Below are positions 1 to 12,113 of a stretch of 64,000 nt of DNA, in pieces (position 1 is the stretch's first letter; each line of letters starts with the position of its first letter). The stretch is from Amphiura filiformis. Lineage: Eukaryota; Echinodermata; Ophiuroidea; Amphilepidida; Amphiuridae. The notes under the pieces are model-generated. The model made no database searches and had not been told where the DNA came from. It saw nothing but the letters and a program-made list of their open reading frames with translations. The DNA lies in NCBI RefSeq assembly GCF_039555335.1, contig NC_092646.1:26775780-26839779 (forward strand), in the 5' to 3' direction. The position numbers and the translations under genes were made by a program.

Positions 1-1231
1 TTGGAAATTGAGATATCGGCCTTTAAAAATATTATTGACAATGTTGAGAGTAGGAATTAACTTGAAAAATGTCTCAAAAAATACAAGATGCCTGTTATAT
101 TCCGGTCTGAAACTATCAGACAATATTTTTAACATTAATAACATCACAAATTTGCAACAAACCCAAATTGTGAAAAAATCAATCGCCAGCAGATTTTTGG
201 CTATTTCTCCATTTATGATCCTGCCCAAAAGTGTCTCCTTTTGACATGACACGTCACATATTAGGAATTTCCATTGAATAAACACGGCTTTCAAAAGTTG
301 TATTTGATACCAACCGCTATCGTATTTCACATATTTCAAACTACAACGCGAACCCACAACCTTGTACAATACTAACCAATCCTGAGTTACGCACGCACAG
401 TCGCACACGTAGTGTATATAGGCCTATACGCAAAAAAATTCAGTGTCACGCTATATCAGGCTGTGTTCATTCAATTGACATTTTCACTGCAGATCCTATC
501 TCAAGACTGATGGTAATGAACTTTTACAGTGGTACCCAAAATACACAGGGAACACTTTGGTAAAACAGAGACAAAGGGCATTTATATTCTGAATGATGTA
601 AAATCAAAAGGGCCATTCATTCGTCGGTTCACTCATATTTGTGACACTTGAAAATATTGGAAATTTTACCATGAGTTGTTATAAAATATAGAAAGCTTGT
701 AAGATATCAACCCCTCAAACTTTGGAAGAACCCTCAAGGAGGCTGGGGGTGTGCTGCTTTCAGTGCTTTCATAATTTCATCTAGCCTGTGAAAGTTTTGA
801 GGTGTTATTGTTTTGCTTATGAGTGTTAAATTAAATGCAAGAAATGAATTTGCAAATCACAAGAACATGCTGATCGGCTGAATGCACAATCACCAGCACT
901 TTCTCTACTTGCTACTTTAGTCTATTCTACACTATAGTAGTAATAGTATGGGCAGTTTAAGGGCACAGACTATAGGAATAAAGACCAATCGAACATATTC
1001 TTGTTTATGCCATAATATTGTAGTCTTTCAACCCTTTCATAACTTCAGCTGTGTAACTTACGAAAATTCCCGCTAAAAAGTGGTTCTTTTAATTTTTGAA
1101 AATCTGGATTTTTCGTACTGATCATACTATAATGATCACCAGACAATAATGTTCTAATCACACTATAGACTGTGTTGACATGAGACGTCAATTGCCAGGC
1201 AATTTCGGTCATATGCCCACGGATATGTTAT
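1..1231. other. No recognisable gene
   Basis: AT-rich sequence with only short open frames that show no domain, splice structure or codon pattern. I see no tRNA, satellite or terminal inverted repeat here. It ends at the target-site copy of the insertion that begins at 1238. Confidence 0.5.
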
Positions 1232-1237
1232 GTTCAG

Positions 1238-2119
1238 TACGGTGTACCATGAGGAACATGCTAACTTAAAATAATTTTTGCAAACTTTGATAATTTTTTA
1301 CAAACTCAAATGATTTTTTTTTTTTCAAATAATTATTACAAACTATTTTTTTTTTGCAAACTTTAATATAATGTATTGTGCATGTAGAGGCCCATTTATT
1401 GTCGGATTTCTGTATTTAGATCACGCAGGGGACGCACCATTAGATTCTCAGGGGTGCATGGGTGTTTGGGTCAGGCAGAATTTTTTTTTTTTTTTTTTTG
1501 GCGGCGAATTTTGTATTTTTTTATCGCCTCCAAAGGGAGGATTTATTTTCCATCTCACTAGTGGGCGAAGTTGTTTTTTCGTCTCACTAGTGGGCGAAGT
1601 TTTTTTTCAAAAAAATCCCATGCCCCCTGGAAATCAAATGGTGCGGCTCGTAACAACAATTGAGCGCTATTAATACACATTAATGTTTTTAAGCAAATAA
1701 AATTCCAAAATATGGTACGTTTTCTGTCTTTGCTTGCCACGTGGTAAGCCTATGTTGAGGTTGCGATTATATGTACAAAAAAATTCAAGATGGATACCAA
1801 CAAGTCGTGTGGCCGAGCGGTCTAAGACCCTTCTTTTTAAAAAAAAAAAATCATATTATCGCATCGCGCATATACTCAATCTCGATAGCCTGAGTCTCGC
1901 TGGGAGTCTTGCTCTCTCGTGAAAGTCGAAAGTTTGCAAAAAATATTTCAAGTTTGTAAAAGATTATTTGAGTTTGTAGAAAGTTATTTGAGATTGTAAA
2001 AAAATATTAGAGTTTGTAAAAAACTATTTGAGTTGTAGAAAATCATTTCAGTTTGTAAAAAAATATTTGAGTTTGTGAAAAATTATTTTAAGTTTGCATG
2101 TCCCTCATGGTACACCGTA
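1238..2119. mobile_element. Non-autonomous TIR DNA transposon, 882 bp, TSD GTTCAG
   Basis: The left end TACGGTGTACCATGAGG is mirrored by CCCTCATGGTACACCGTA at the right end, and both flanks carry the same 6-bp word GTTCAG (1232-1237 and 2120-2125). Inside each end are subterminal runs of the motif CAAACTCAAATAATTTTT, inverted relative to each other (1275-1365 and 1935-2095). No transposase frame is present. The superfamily is not assigned: 6-bp duplications fit few well-known groups, and one base of ambiguity at each end is possible. Confidence 0.8.
1433..1645. mobile_element. Small inverted-repeat element nested in the 1238-2119 transposon
   Basis: CGCACCATTAGATT near 1433 is mirrored by AATCAAATGGTGCG ending at 1645, and the match continues inward through CAGGGG and GCATGGG. 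The interior has T homopolymers and a short GTGGGCGAAGTT repeat (about 1560-1600). No clear target duplication was seen, so the exact ends are uncertain. Confidence 0.5.
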
Positions 2120-2125
2120 GTTCAG

Positions 2126-3384
2126 GGACCGTGCTTTAAAAAAACCCGCCAGATCGCAATCAGGATGAAAAATCGCATATCGCAAACCAGCCAAATTTGT
2201 CATAGGTTTGAATGCTAGTAGGAAAACCGTGAATATAGGGTCTCAAACTCTGAAACATCTGAGCAGAAACGTGTCCTTTTTACTAGTTTAAAGTGAGTCT
2301 GTAGCTGTCGCCATCTTTGGAATATAATACAACATTCTCTGGCCAAACATCGGGTTAAATGTAAGTCAATAGTTAAAATCGTCTAAATTCAATAATATCA
2401 AACAGCCACAGACATTAAGTCAAGGCTACATGAGAAGTTTGGTAGCTTGGTATAAAAAACAGCCAAAAGGATGTCTAAAATTCCCTCTTTTTATCACAAC
2501 GCGATTTATTACGAAACAGCATTTTCATAGGGCCTACGCTGGTTCTGTCAATTCTAGTTTAAAATCTGTTCGTCACATGCAGTCTGATTTGGTATCTATG
2601 TTATCATCAAAGTCTTGGGAACTAATGTGGACAGTTGTTTTGTTTAAAAAAAGGATACTGTTTAAAATATCAGTATTTACGCGAGCGACATTTTGAGTGT
2701 GTAAAATGCATTGAAAATTGTCGGCTAAAGAGTGCATAAATTAAAATCGCGAACAGTAATAGCAACAATAACTATCTACATTCCAAGCGGAAACGCTTTT
2801 CATAAGCATACCCCACTTTTTTCAGCAATCGCTGAAACCTAAATATGCAATTCCAGGCGATTTGTAAAAAAATAGCGTCAGCATATTTTACTATGAATTT
2901 AGGACACCGAAACAAATGCTTGCATTGGTGCCAGACCTATTATAATGATACGATAATTAGGCCCCCAATAATGGCTTTCATTTTAACCGTTATTTTTATT
3001 AAACTGAGAGTTTTACTTTTTGAGAAATTAATGAATTTATCGAAAAACTTTTCGGAGAACGCTACTTTAACGAACCCATGCCTTAATATAGGTAACAGGG
3101 GTCTACAAAATCATTATTTCAAGTACCGCGACCGGTAAGTTGTGCAAATATTACAAACAAAATTGGCATCTACTATAAAGCAGACAAATAAAAACAATAT
3201 TATTAGAAGTTTTAATAAAAAATCCTTTCATTTCATATGTTACTTATTTTACCATATTTTACCATGGTAAATTAAGATGGCTAACACTGGTCATGGGTGC
3301 TGGCAATATAAGCGTCATAAAAACTTTTGTTTGTTTGTATGAAACATAAACGATGCATGATGATGGTACGGTGTCGGATCTCCG
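2126..3384. other. No recognisable gene
   Basis: Unique-looking AT-rich sequence. Open frames of up to 97 codons occur (2430-2696 and 2845-3138, plus strand), but they have no recognisable domain and no flanking splice signals. I would not call them genes. Confidence 0.5.
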
Positions 3385-3389
3385 CCAAA

Positions 3390-3612
3390 TTCCCCCTTTT
3401 ATTAGTTGTTCCCCTTTTTACTTTTCCCCGTTTTACAAATAGTTCCCCCTTTTGTAAATAGGGGAAGTAAAAAAGGAGTAAACTCTTTGAAAGGGGGGGG
3501 GGAGTCAACAAGGGGGAACTATTTGAAAAAGGGGAAAGGAAAAAGGGAACTATATTTGCAAAAAGGAGAAACTAATTGAAAAGGGGGAAATAAAAAAAGG
3601 GTAACTATTTGC
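3390..3612. repeat. Foldback minisatellite of CCCCTTTT / AAAAGGGG blocks
   Basis: The left half is pyrimidine-rich (GTTCCCCCTTTT and variants). The right half carries the complementary form AAAAGGGGGAACTATTTG several times, with a G run near 3490. The two halves can pair into an imperfect hairpin. Long G runs make it a candidate for unusual DNA structure and for assembly error. Confidence 0.6.
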
Positions 3613-3793
3613 GTGTGATGGACATGATTTGATTCTGAATTAGTTTATTGTCCCCGGTAAGCACAACCCTATATCTCCTCTCCCCTACACACTATTCACT
3701 CTCCTCTCCCCCTCGTTCCCTTTCCACTTCCATGCTCTCTCCCATCTGTTTCTTTTTTCCCTCCCCTTACGCCCGCCCCTCTCACAAACACAC

Positions 3794-4140
3794 ATAATAA
3801 TAATAATAATAAATAAAATGTATAAAGCGCCTTATAATGTAAAAACAAACTCAAAGCGCTGAACAAGCTTAAAAACCATTAAAATATACCATAGATTTAC
3901 ATGAGAACAACATATTAAATAAAATAGGCCTACACTCTTTCCCCTCTCTCTCTCTCTTCTCATTTCTTTCGAGTAATAAATAATTACTTGAATAAAAGTC
4001 AAATCGCCTACACAGCGGCATTCAAAAAAAATGAATTTCAGTTTGGCAGAGGTGGGCCTCGAACCCACGCCGCAGCTACATACAGAATCTCCAAGTCCAG
4101 CGCGCTAATCCATTGGAACATATGAGTTCCGGGCATGAGT
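3794..4140 (-). mobile_element. tRNA-derived SINE (minus strand)
   Basis: Read on the minus strand, the head near 4140 to 4040 is tRNA-like: an A-box-like region ending GGATTAGCGCGCTGG and a B box GGTTCGAGGCC. Decayed stems rule out a working tRNA. The body ends with CAGCGCTTTGAG and AAGGCGCTTTATA and a (TTA)n tail at 3794-3815. The same tail class ends the SINE at 63.1-63.6 kb, as expected for SINEs sharing one LINE partner. Confidence 0.65.
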
Positions 4141-4249
4141 TTTTGGTAGCCAGATTGCCAGTCATCAAAAGGTAAATCCGGATATACACCAGCAAAAAGC
4201 ACAGTCAGGTCGATCAGTGCAGCAGTATAATAGGCCTATTATAGGCCTG

Positions 4250-4620
4250 TGATGAAGGCGGGTCATCGACCCCAAAGAAAGTGAAAACTACTGCGGGTCA
4301 ATCCCCCCAATAATTTGCTAGGGAGGTGGTCCATACAATAACCCCCCCCATGTTGACGCCTGTAAGACGGTATTTCTGACGAAATTTACCTTGGTCATTT
4401 TAACCTACCCCCACCCCATTTTTGCGCGCTTCGAGCGCATTTATTCCACCAGTTAAACTTCAATATGCCAACATTTTTCGCGCGCATTTGTACCATAAAC
4501 TTCACTTCTTTTGTCTGCAAAAGGTGCTGGATAGCCTGGATTTACTATACACATGTACTTCAAGAAAATCCCCCACCCCCAATGTCAAAAAGAAATCTAT
4601 ACGCCACTGTTGCGGCTACT
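4250..4620. repeat. Dispersed repeat, diverged copy of 31,090-31,640
   Basis: Shares with 31.1-31.6 kb a series of ordered words: GACGCCTGTA, a TTTTGCGCGCTTC block, TTGTACCAT, GTCAAAAAGAAATCTA and the end word CGCCACTG. No ends, tail or coding sequence are recognisable, so I cannot assign a class. Confidence 0.5.
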
Positions 4621-5484
4621 GGCTGTTCAAACTTACAACTGCTGAGTAAAAGCTTAGTGAAGGCTTAATTAGCTGTTCACTTTGGTAAGGGATATGTTCA
4701 ATAGAAAAACGCTGTATGTGACTCAACACATAAAAAGTTACCAGTTGTTGGCAGCTATATGTTAATATGAATTTCTTTTTCCTGTGTAAACAAAAGTTTT
4801 TGATGCAGTAAAACATCAGTTTTATGGCAACATTTAGACTTTGAAATGCCGAAGTAGAATCAGGGGTCTCTTTTGTTTATTAATCTTCATTTGCTTTACT
4901 GTATGTTTTCTATCATCATCCTAAAGAGACTTGAAATGCTGAATTGAGATCACTGATCTCTATCAGTTACTGAAGAAGAAAAACTAAAAAATGAAGACAT
5001 TTGTTTGGCCATAGATAGAAATAAAAGAATTAATTCTGAAAAAAAGATAGCTGTTCAGTGTTTACCAATCAAATCCTTTATAATCATGAAATAAAACAAA
5101 CGAAGATAGGAAACAGTTGTACATTAGCAGCAAATTTTCGGTACTAAGCGTACCTTCTTCAGGCTTTATTATAAAATGACACAAGAAAACAATCTTATAA
5201 TTATGTTCATGCATGTATATTCCTTGTTTGGTTTTTTTTTGTGTGTGTTTTATTTTATTTTTATGTTGCAAAATTGCATCAAAAATGGAAAGTTTTGTAA
5301 TTTCAGGCCTTCAGGGTTTTACTGGGGAACAGTAGGGGAAGAGTTCTGACTGGGGGCATTTCCCCCATGCCTGTGTGGGACGATAAACACACTTCCATGC
5401 TTTAATGTTTATACGTTAATGTCCAAATCCCTGTGCATGCTCATCACAGGAAATGTTTAATGTAAAAAAACTACAGTTTGATAG
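4621..5484. other. No recognisable gene
   Basis: AT-rich sequence with short frames only. The 5220-5270 stretch is T/G-rich low complexity. No RNA gene or transposon end was recognised. Confidence 0.45.
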
Positions 5485-5955
5485 CCATTTCAGTAACACA
5501 ATTTTCAAAGTTCAATTTGATACATTTTGATATTGTCATTTCTGTAGCAAAATATTCAAAGTCCAATTTGATACAGCAATTTATGTAACAAAATGTTCTA
5601 AGTCCAATTTGATATGATTTTGATACAGAAAATTTTGTCAAAGTCCAATTTGATACAATTTGATATGATTTTGATACAGAAATTTTTTTTCAAAGTCCAA
5701 TTTGATACAATTTGATATGATTTTGATACAGAAAAATTTGTCAAAGTCCAATTTGATACAATTTGATATGATTTTGATACAGAATTTTTTTCAAAGTCCA
5801 ATTAACACTTTGATATAGATTTGATACTATCAATTTCATATCAAAAACAATTTGATACAGTTTTGATATACTGAAACTATATCAAAACTGTATCAAATCA
5901 GGATTTGATACAGTTGTGATACATATTTGATATGAATTTGATATAGTTATTTCTG
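5485..5955. repeat. Minisatellite based on TTTGATACA / TTTGATATGA
   Basis: Units of roughly 55 bp containing CAAAGTCCAATTTGATACAA and ATTTGATATGATTTTGATAC follow one another four to five times at 5600-5800, with looser copies on both sides. Near 5870-5900 the words GATATACTGAAACTATATC fold back on themselves. Periodic open frames across it are artefacts of the repeat. Confidence 0.75.
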
Positions 5956-6099
5956 CAAGGGATGTTAGCAAGAAAGTTTATTCTCTCGGTCGGCCCACAT
6001 CACATCCATTCATGCATCGGAGTGAAAACAACTTATCGCATATTTTTATTTGCAGAGAGTCGAACCTGGCACAATAGTGTGATAGCTTGTGATACCAGT

Positions 6100-6235
6100 G
6101 TTGTAGGTCTCGAGACCGGTCTCGAGACCAGCTAAGCCTGGTCTTGGTCTCGGTCTCGGACCTGCTGGTCTCGGTCTTGGTCTCGGCCCTCCTGGTCTCG
6201 AGGTCTCGGTCCGAGACCGGCTTCGAGACCAGTAA
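6100..6235. repeat. GGTCTC/GAGACC minisatellite
   Basis: Alternating GGTCTCGG, TTGGTCTCGG and GAGACCGG blocks preceded by GTGTTGTAG. A related array, in the other orientation next to CTACAACACTG, lies at 14,540-14,685, so this is a dispersed repeat with a shared flanking word. Confidence 0.7.
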
Positions 6236-6309
6236 AATAGCAACATTCTGGTGATTTGGCAGCAGGTAATTCTGCTCAAACAGTTTTCATAAATTGAATC
6301 ATTAAACAT

Positions 6310-7125
6310 TTAAAACTAAATCTCCAATTAACATTTTCATTCTTACCTCAAGACCTACTCAATTATTTATAATTAGGCCCAATTATAAATTAAATATCGT
6401 ATAAATTCATCATAAACAAACTCTTATCTCAATCTCCAGAATTCTAGATTAAATTTACAGCTCCATTAAAATCTATTTTCAGCAAGCCATCATATTTCTT
6501 TGCATTTGCCCAAATAATAATATACGTGTTCATCATTCAAAAAGTAGCAACATTACAGTTAATCCCAGCAAACACAGAAGCCCTTCTTGCTTTTCTTCAT
6601 AGCATTTTAAAGGACTCGCAAAGGTTACCAGATATTGTTAACATGTCTACTCTAGACACTAGGAAAGATTATAAAACGTTTTCTTTTTTTTTTTACAATA
6701 AGGTTTCACAGATTCAGAATTTGTTGTATATAATGTTATTTTAAAGTTGGCAGAAAACATTTAACAAACAGCAATATGTTTGATAATATATAGTTATTTT
6801 GAAATCTTTCCTAAAGTCCACATTATAGACCTTAGGTTATTATCTACCTTAGGCCATTAAAATGTTGTACAACTTTTTGGGAAAATGCTCTGCAACACGT
6901 TTGGCTTCAAAATTATATTATCTTTTTACAAACCGACATTTCTTTTTTCCGAAGATCTTTTTTTGGTTGAAATTCCATACATAGCAGATATTGCTGCATA
7001 AAATTTGCATCATGGATCATATAGGCCTAATGATCAAAGGCGCATCATAGAGCTCTATGCGTGCATGTTTTAGCTTTTGGGTACATTGATTATCATTCAG
7101 ATGTTGCATAATTGATCATTTTAAC
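6310..7125. other. No recognisable gene
   Basis: AT-rich; the longest frame (6526-6744) has no domain. At 7140-7195 there is a short cluster of GATCGTAA / AACGATCAAA words related to the GATC-rich arrays at 11.3-11.6 and 13.8-14.1 kb. Confidence 0.45.
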
Positions 7126-7454
7126 TGCCCTTATGAAAAAACAACGATCAAATCATGATCGTAACGATCAAATTCTTGATCGTTACAATCAAACAAGAGC
7201 ACCAATGGCGCTGTGGCTCTGCGCTTTTTCGTAACAGTGAAAGTAATTGTTCTTGGAGTCGATTGTGCAAAGTGACAGATCACATTCAATGGGTACATCT
7301 CATTTGCAGAGCATATAAGAATACATCAATCAATTTAGGGAATTGCTATTTAGCGACATGAATCGAATCGGGTGGAATTGGATAGAAATGGGCCCAAGTA
7401 GACCGAAACTGATCAAAATACATAGGCCAATGTCAAAAATAGTGTTGTCTGTTT

Positions 7455-9714
7455 ATACTAATTTGATCTCAGTTGACCCCAGGTGACCCTGAAATGGCCT
7501 TCCAAAACATTGGCTCTAAATAGTGACTGTATCCACCAGGTTTCATGCCTATCCAACAATTTTTACTCATTTGACCTTAGATGACCCCTGGTGACCCCAA
7601 AATGACCTTCCAAAAATGTGCCTGCAAATGTTGACTGCATCCACCAAGTTTCATGTCCGTCACTAAAGTTTTTACTAATTTGACCTCAGATGACCCCTGG
7701 TGACCCGAAATGACCTTTCAAAATTTGACTCCAAATGTTGACTGTACCCACAAAGTTTCATGCCCATGTGACAGCTGTTACTAAATTGACCTCAGATGAC
7801 CCATGGTGACCCTGAAATGACTTTCCAAAAATGTGGCTCTAAATGTTGACTGTAGGCCCTACCTATCATGTTTCATGCTCATATAACAGTTTTTACTAAT
7901 TTTGACTTTAAATGACCCCTGGATGACCTCAGGTGACCTTGAAATGACCTTCCCAAAATTGGGCTCTAAATGGCGACTGCACCCGCCAAGATTCATGCCC
8001 ATCCGACAGTTTTTACTAAGCTGTCCTCAGATGACACCTGGTGACCCCAAAATGACCACCAAAAAGTTTAACTCCAAATGTTGACTGTACCCACCAAGTT
8101 TCATGCTCATCCGACAGTTTTTACTAATTTGATCTCAAATGACCCCTAGTGACTCCAAAATGACCTTCAAAAAATTTGACACTAAATGTTGACTGTATCC
8201 ACCAAGTTTCATGCCCATCCGACAGTTGCTACTAATTTGACCTCAAATGACCCCTGGTGACCCCAAAATGACCTTCTTAAAATTTGGCTCCAAATTTTGA
8301 CTGTACCCACCAAGTTTTATACCCATATGACAGTTTTTACGAATTAGACCTTAGATGACCCCAAAATGACCTTTTAATAATTTGACTCCAAATGTTGACT
8401 GTGCCCATACGACAGCTGTTACTAATTTGACCTCAGATGACCCTGAAATGACCTTCCAAAAATTTGACTCTAAATGTTGACTGCACCCACCAAGTTTCAT
8501 GCCCATATGACAGTTTTTACTAATTTGACCACAAACGACCCCTGGTGACCCCGAAATGACCTTCTTAAAATTTGGCTCTAAATGTTGACTGCACCCACCA
8601 AGTTTCATACCCATACGACAGTTTTTACTAATTTGACCTCAAATGACCCCTGGTGACCCCGAAATGACCTTCCCAAAATTTGGCTCTAAATGTTGACTGC
8701 ACCCACCAAGTTTCATGCCCATACGACAGTTTTTACTAATTTGACCTCAAATGACCCTTGGTAACCCCGAAATGACCTTCCCAAAATTTGGCTCTAAATG
8801 TTGACTGCACCCACCAAGTTTCATGCCCATACGACAGTCTTTACTAATTTAACCTCAAATGACCCCCGGTGACCCCGAAATGACCTTCCCAAAATTTGGC
8901 TCTAAATGTTGACTGCACCCACCAAGTTTCATGCCCATACAATTTTTACTAATTTGACCTCAGATGACGACCCCTGGTGACCCTGAAATAACCTTCCAAA
9001 ATTTGACTCCAAATGTTGACTGTAGCTACCAAGTTTCATGCCCATCCGACAGTTTTTACTAATTTGACCTCAAATGACCCTTGGTGACCCCGAAATGACC
9101 TTCCCAAAATTTGGCTCTAAATGTTGACTGCACCCACCAAGTTTCATGCCCATACGACAGTCTTTACTAATTTAACCTCAAATGACCCCCGGTGACCCCG
9201 AAATGACCTTCCCAAAATTTGGCTCTAAATGTTGACTGCACCCACCAAGTTTCATGCCCATACAATCTTTATTAACTTGCCCTTAGTGCACGACCCCTGG
9301 TGACCCTGAAATAACCTTCCAAAATTTGGCTCCAAATGTTGACTGTAGCTACCAAGTTTCATGCCCATCCGACAGTTTTACTAATTTGACCTCAGATGAC
9401 CCCTGGTGACCCCAAAATGACCTTCCAAATATTTGACTCCAAATGTTGACTGTATCCACCAAATTTCATGTCCATCCGGCAGTTTTTACTAATTTGACCT
9501 CAGATGACCTCTGGTGACCCCGAAATGACCTTCACAAAAATTGGCTATAAAATGTTGATTGTACCCACCAAGTTTCATACCCATACGATAGTTTTTACTA
9601 ATTTGACCTCAGATGACCCCTGGTGACCCCGAATTGACCTTCCAAAATTTGACTCCAAATGTTGACTGTACCCATCCCAGTTTCATGCCCTTATGACAGT
9701 TGTTACTAATTTCC
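7455..9714. repeat. 108-bp satellite array, about 20 units, TGACC-rich
   Basis: The unit, measured as 108 bp between 8641 and 8749, reads in order: TTTTTACTAATTTGACCTCA, GATGACCCCTGGTGACCCC, GAAATGACCTTCC, AAATTTGGCTCTAAATGTTG, ACTGCACCCACCAAG, TTTCATGCCCATACGACAG. Units at both edges are more diverged than the centre (8500-9300), where blocks about 323 bp apart (three units) are nearly identical, indicating recent local amplification. No gene is present. Each unit holds four TGACCY hexamers in a fixed order; see the findings. Confidence 0.9.
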
Positions 9715-9900
9715 GAAAGCAATCAGGTCAATTTTTTTTTTTTTTGGTAACTTTTTCTGATATTGGGGAATATTTTTTTAAAGTGATTTCCCCTCCCCAT
9801 TCACCCCCCCCCCCGGCTGTCATTGATTGCTTGACATTCCTTTTGATTTCTCTCAAAAACTTAGCTCATGATTAATATTGCACAGCCTAGAGTAAAACAG

Positions 9901-10250
9901 TAAAGGGGCATTTCGTGATCCACAGCCTCATCCCCCCACTTTTCTCAACAAAAAAAAGTTGAGATTTTTATATCACTGGAAACCTCTAGCTACATAATGT
10001 TTATGTACAAAATATTTCTTGCAGATTAATTCGTTTAGCAAAGATATCGTGAAATTTGAATTTCGTTCTGGTGCACCAGAACGAAATTACAACGCATTGT
10101 CTATGGAGCAGTGTAATACACATATTAATCATGCATAACTCGCGAACGCAAAATCGGAATCAACTGAAATTTTGGGAATAGGTTTTTTCGTGGATATCTA
10201 ATGAAAAATGACATAAATAGAGGATGCTAGGATCACGAAATACTCCTTTA
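9901..10250. mobile_element. Inverted-repeat element with GATCACGAAAT ends
   Basis: TAAAGGGGCATTTCGTGATC at the left is mirrored by GATCACGAAATACTCCTTTA at the right. A partial second copy lies at 38,335-38,470 and shares the right two fifths, including TTCGTGGATATCTA and the GATCACGAAAT end. The middle holds a perfect 30-bp palindrome. No coding sequence; a MITE is likely. Confidence 0.65.
10059..10088. repeat. Perfect 30-bp palindrome
   Basis: AATTTCGTTCTGGTG is followed directly by its exact reverse complement with no loop. It lies within the inverted-repeat element 9901-10,250. Confidence 0.85.
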
Positions 10251-10264
10251 AACTTTGCAACTTT

Positions 10265-10513
10265 CAATCAACATGATCAATGATTTCTGAAACCACTAAT
10301 TTCAGTCACATTTGAATTCAATAATTATGTACATTTATTTCAACTTTTCTATTTCTGCCACCCCCCCTTATGAATTATTCATTCATAACTGTGATGACCT
10401 TGGGACCGTCCAATCAGAATCAACATGATCAATCAATACGCCGTATAGGTCAATCAACATGATCAATGATTTCTGAAACCACTAATTTCAGTCACATTTG
10501 AATTCAATAATGT
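10265..10513 (+). repeat. Direct repeat of about 57 bp
   Basis: The segment beginning CAACATGATCAATGATTTCT and ending GAATTCAATAAT occurs at 10,268-10,327 and again at about 10,457-10,513, separated by about 130 bp. A shorter third CAACATGATCAAT lies near 10,423. It looks like a local duplication. Confidence 0.65.
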
Positions 10514-11278
10514 GTGGTGTAACCAAAATAAACAGTCAAAAATGGCGAGATTGGTCGGCACAGTCGATGTAACATCGATCAAATAAACCGTGGTCTTGAA
10601 TTTCTTAAGAAGTCCTGGCCTAAAAACGATGTTGTTTTTCAGGAGAAAACATATTAATCTTTGATATTCTGAAGTATAAAATTGTTGGGCAAAGTGGAAC
10701 ATCATTTATTTAGACTGTTTTTGCTATGGAAAAATACGAAAAATGTCAATTTTGCGAAGAGGGTAAATCAAATTGAAAATATAATTTCTCCTCAGAATCA
10801 TGGCCACAATATGGTTTAATTGACCGTTTCTAACAATTAAATCTACAAAGAGCTTGATGAAATACGAAGAGCTTGCATGACTTTCGGTCCGTGTTCAGAT
10901 AACAGGTGCACTTGACTTGCCAAAGAAAAATAGTGCAATCCGTCTATTTCCGTCATCTTCTCGCAACTTAAATTATACAGACCAAAATAATCTCTAGCAC
11001 ACACAGGGAACCAAGCAAAGGGATTGAAATTGCTTGTTTCTCATGACGATTTCGGACTTTTCTTTCATAAAATAACTAATTTCCCCACCTCATTTCAACC
11101 CAATATGGAGTGCACTCGATTGAAAAATAACTTATAGAAAGTTAGAACTCAATTTTAAAAGCACATATCGCACACAGAAATAACCTTAGCATAAAAAAGC
11201 ACCATCGGAAGTGGCCGAAAAATAAAGCAAAATACAACGTCCACTTAGCGCGATCACGATGGCTCGTCAAGCAAGCTT
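10514..11278. other. No recognisable gene
   Basis: Unique-looking AT-rich sequence. Frames of about 80 codons on the minus strand carry no recognisable domain. No transposon ends were recognised. Confidence 0.45.
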
Positions 11279-11640
11279 GGAGCCAAAAATGGTCGCGGCG
11301 ACCAAAATTTTGATCGTCAATGATCGTACGACCATAATAGGACTGACAGAGAATGGTCGTAGAAATGATCGTAACAAAAATGTTCATCGTATTTTTGGTT
11401 GTAATCCAAATATTGATCGTAAATTTGATCGGTTTTTGAATCCAAATATGTTTGATCGTAATTATTGCTTTGATTGTGAATACAGTTGATCGTATTTTTG
11501 GTTGTAATAAAAATTTTGGTCGTTTTTTGATCGCTTTTTCATTCCAACTATATTTGATCGTATATTATGATCACAATTTTGATGGTTGTAATTTTACGAT
11601 CATTCAAGATGGTCGCAATCATGATACTTATATGATCTGA
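11279..11640. repeat. GATCGTAA-rich array (left block)
   Basis: Dense repetition of GATCGTA, TGATCGT, GGTCGTA and TTTTTGGTTGTAA, with both orientations of GATCG present. The same words recur at 13,770-14,060 and briefly at 7140-7195. No stable unit length is visible, so it is a short-motif mosaic. Confidence 0.6.
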
Positions 11641-12113
11641 GAATTACTATCAAAAATTCAAATTCATCATTTGAAAATTACAATCACAAAATTTTCATAA
11701 GATGTTAGGAACACCTATAAATCTCAATCAAAATCATGAAAATGACCAGATATTATATTTAGATGAAATTTTCCTTTTTTTTTGCCATTTTATTTCATAA
11801 TCAATTTATTTCCACAGTAAAAATTGCTTTTACAATAAAATTGACTTCAAATGTTTAAATACAGAGATATGAAATACCACGCATAGAACATAATTCCTGA
11901 AATGTTTGTTGATGCCACTTTGGCCACATGTTCTGCATGAATTCGCCATGCACCCTTAGCGTTACATCGTTATATGTTATTACGACAGGTGCACATGTTT
12001 TATAGTCTCTACATTTACATTACAATTGTGTTAAAAGTTTATGGTGATAAAATGAATTGCAAAATAAACATTGAATTTAAAACATGCAGATATCATGCAA
12101 CTACTTCAAGTTA
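11641..12113. other. No recognisable gene
   Basis: AT-rich spacer with no feature that I can support. Confidence 0.4.

Noticed and set aside
5598..5801. 67-codon minus frame with repeated SKSYQIVSNWTL
   Set aside because: It reflects the TTTGATAC minisatellite, not a protein.
7455..9714. CRISPR-like array
   Set aside because: The whole 108-bp unit repeats with no unique spacers, so it is a tandem satellite; the genome context is also animal.
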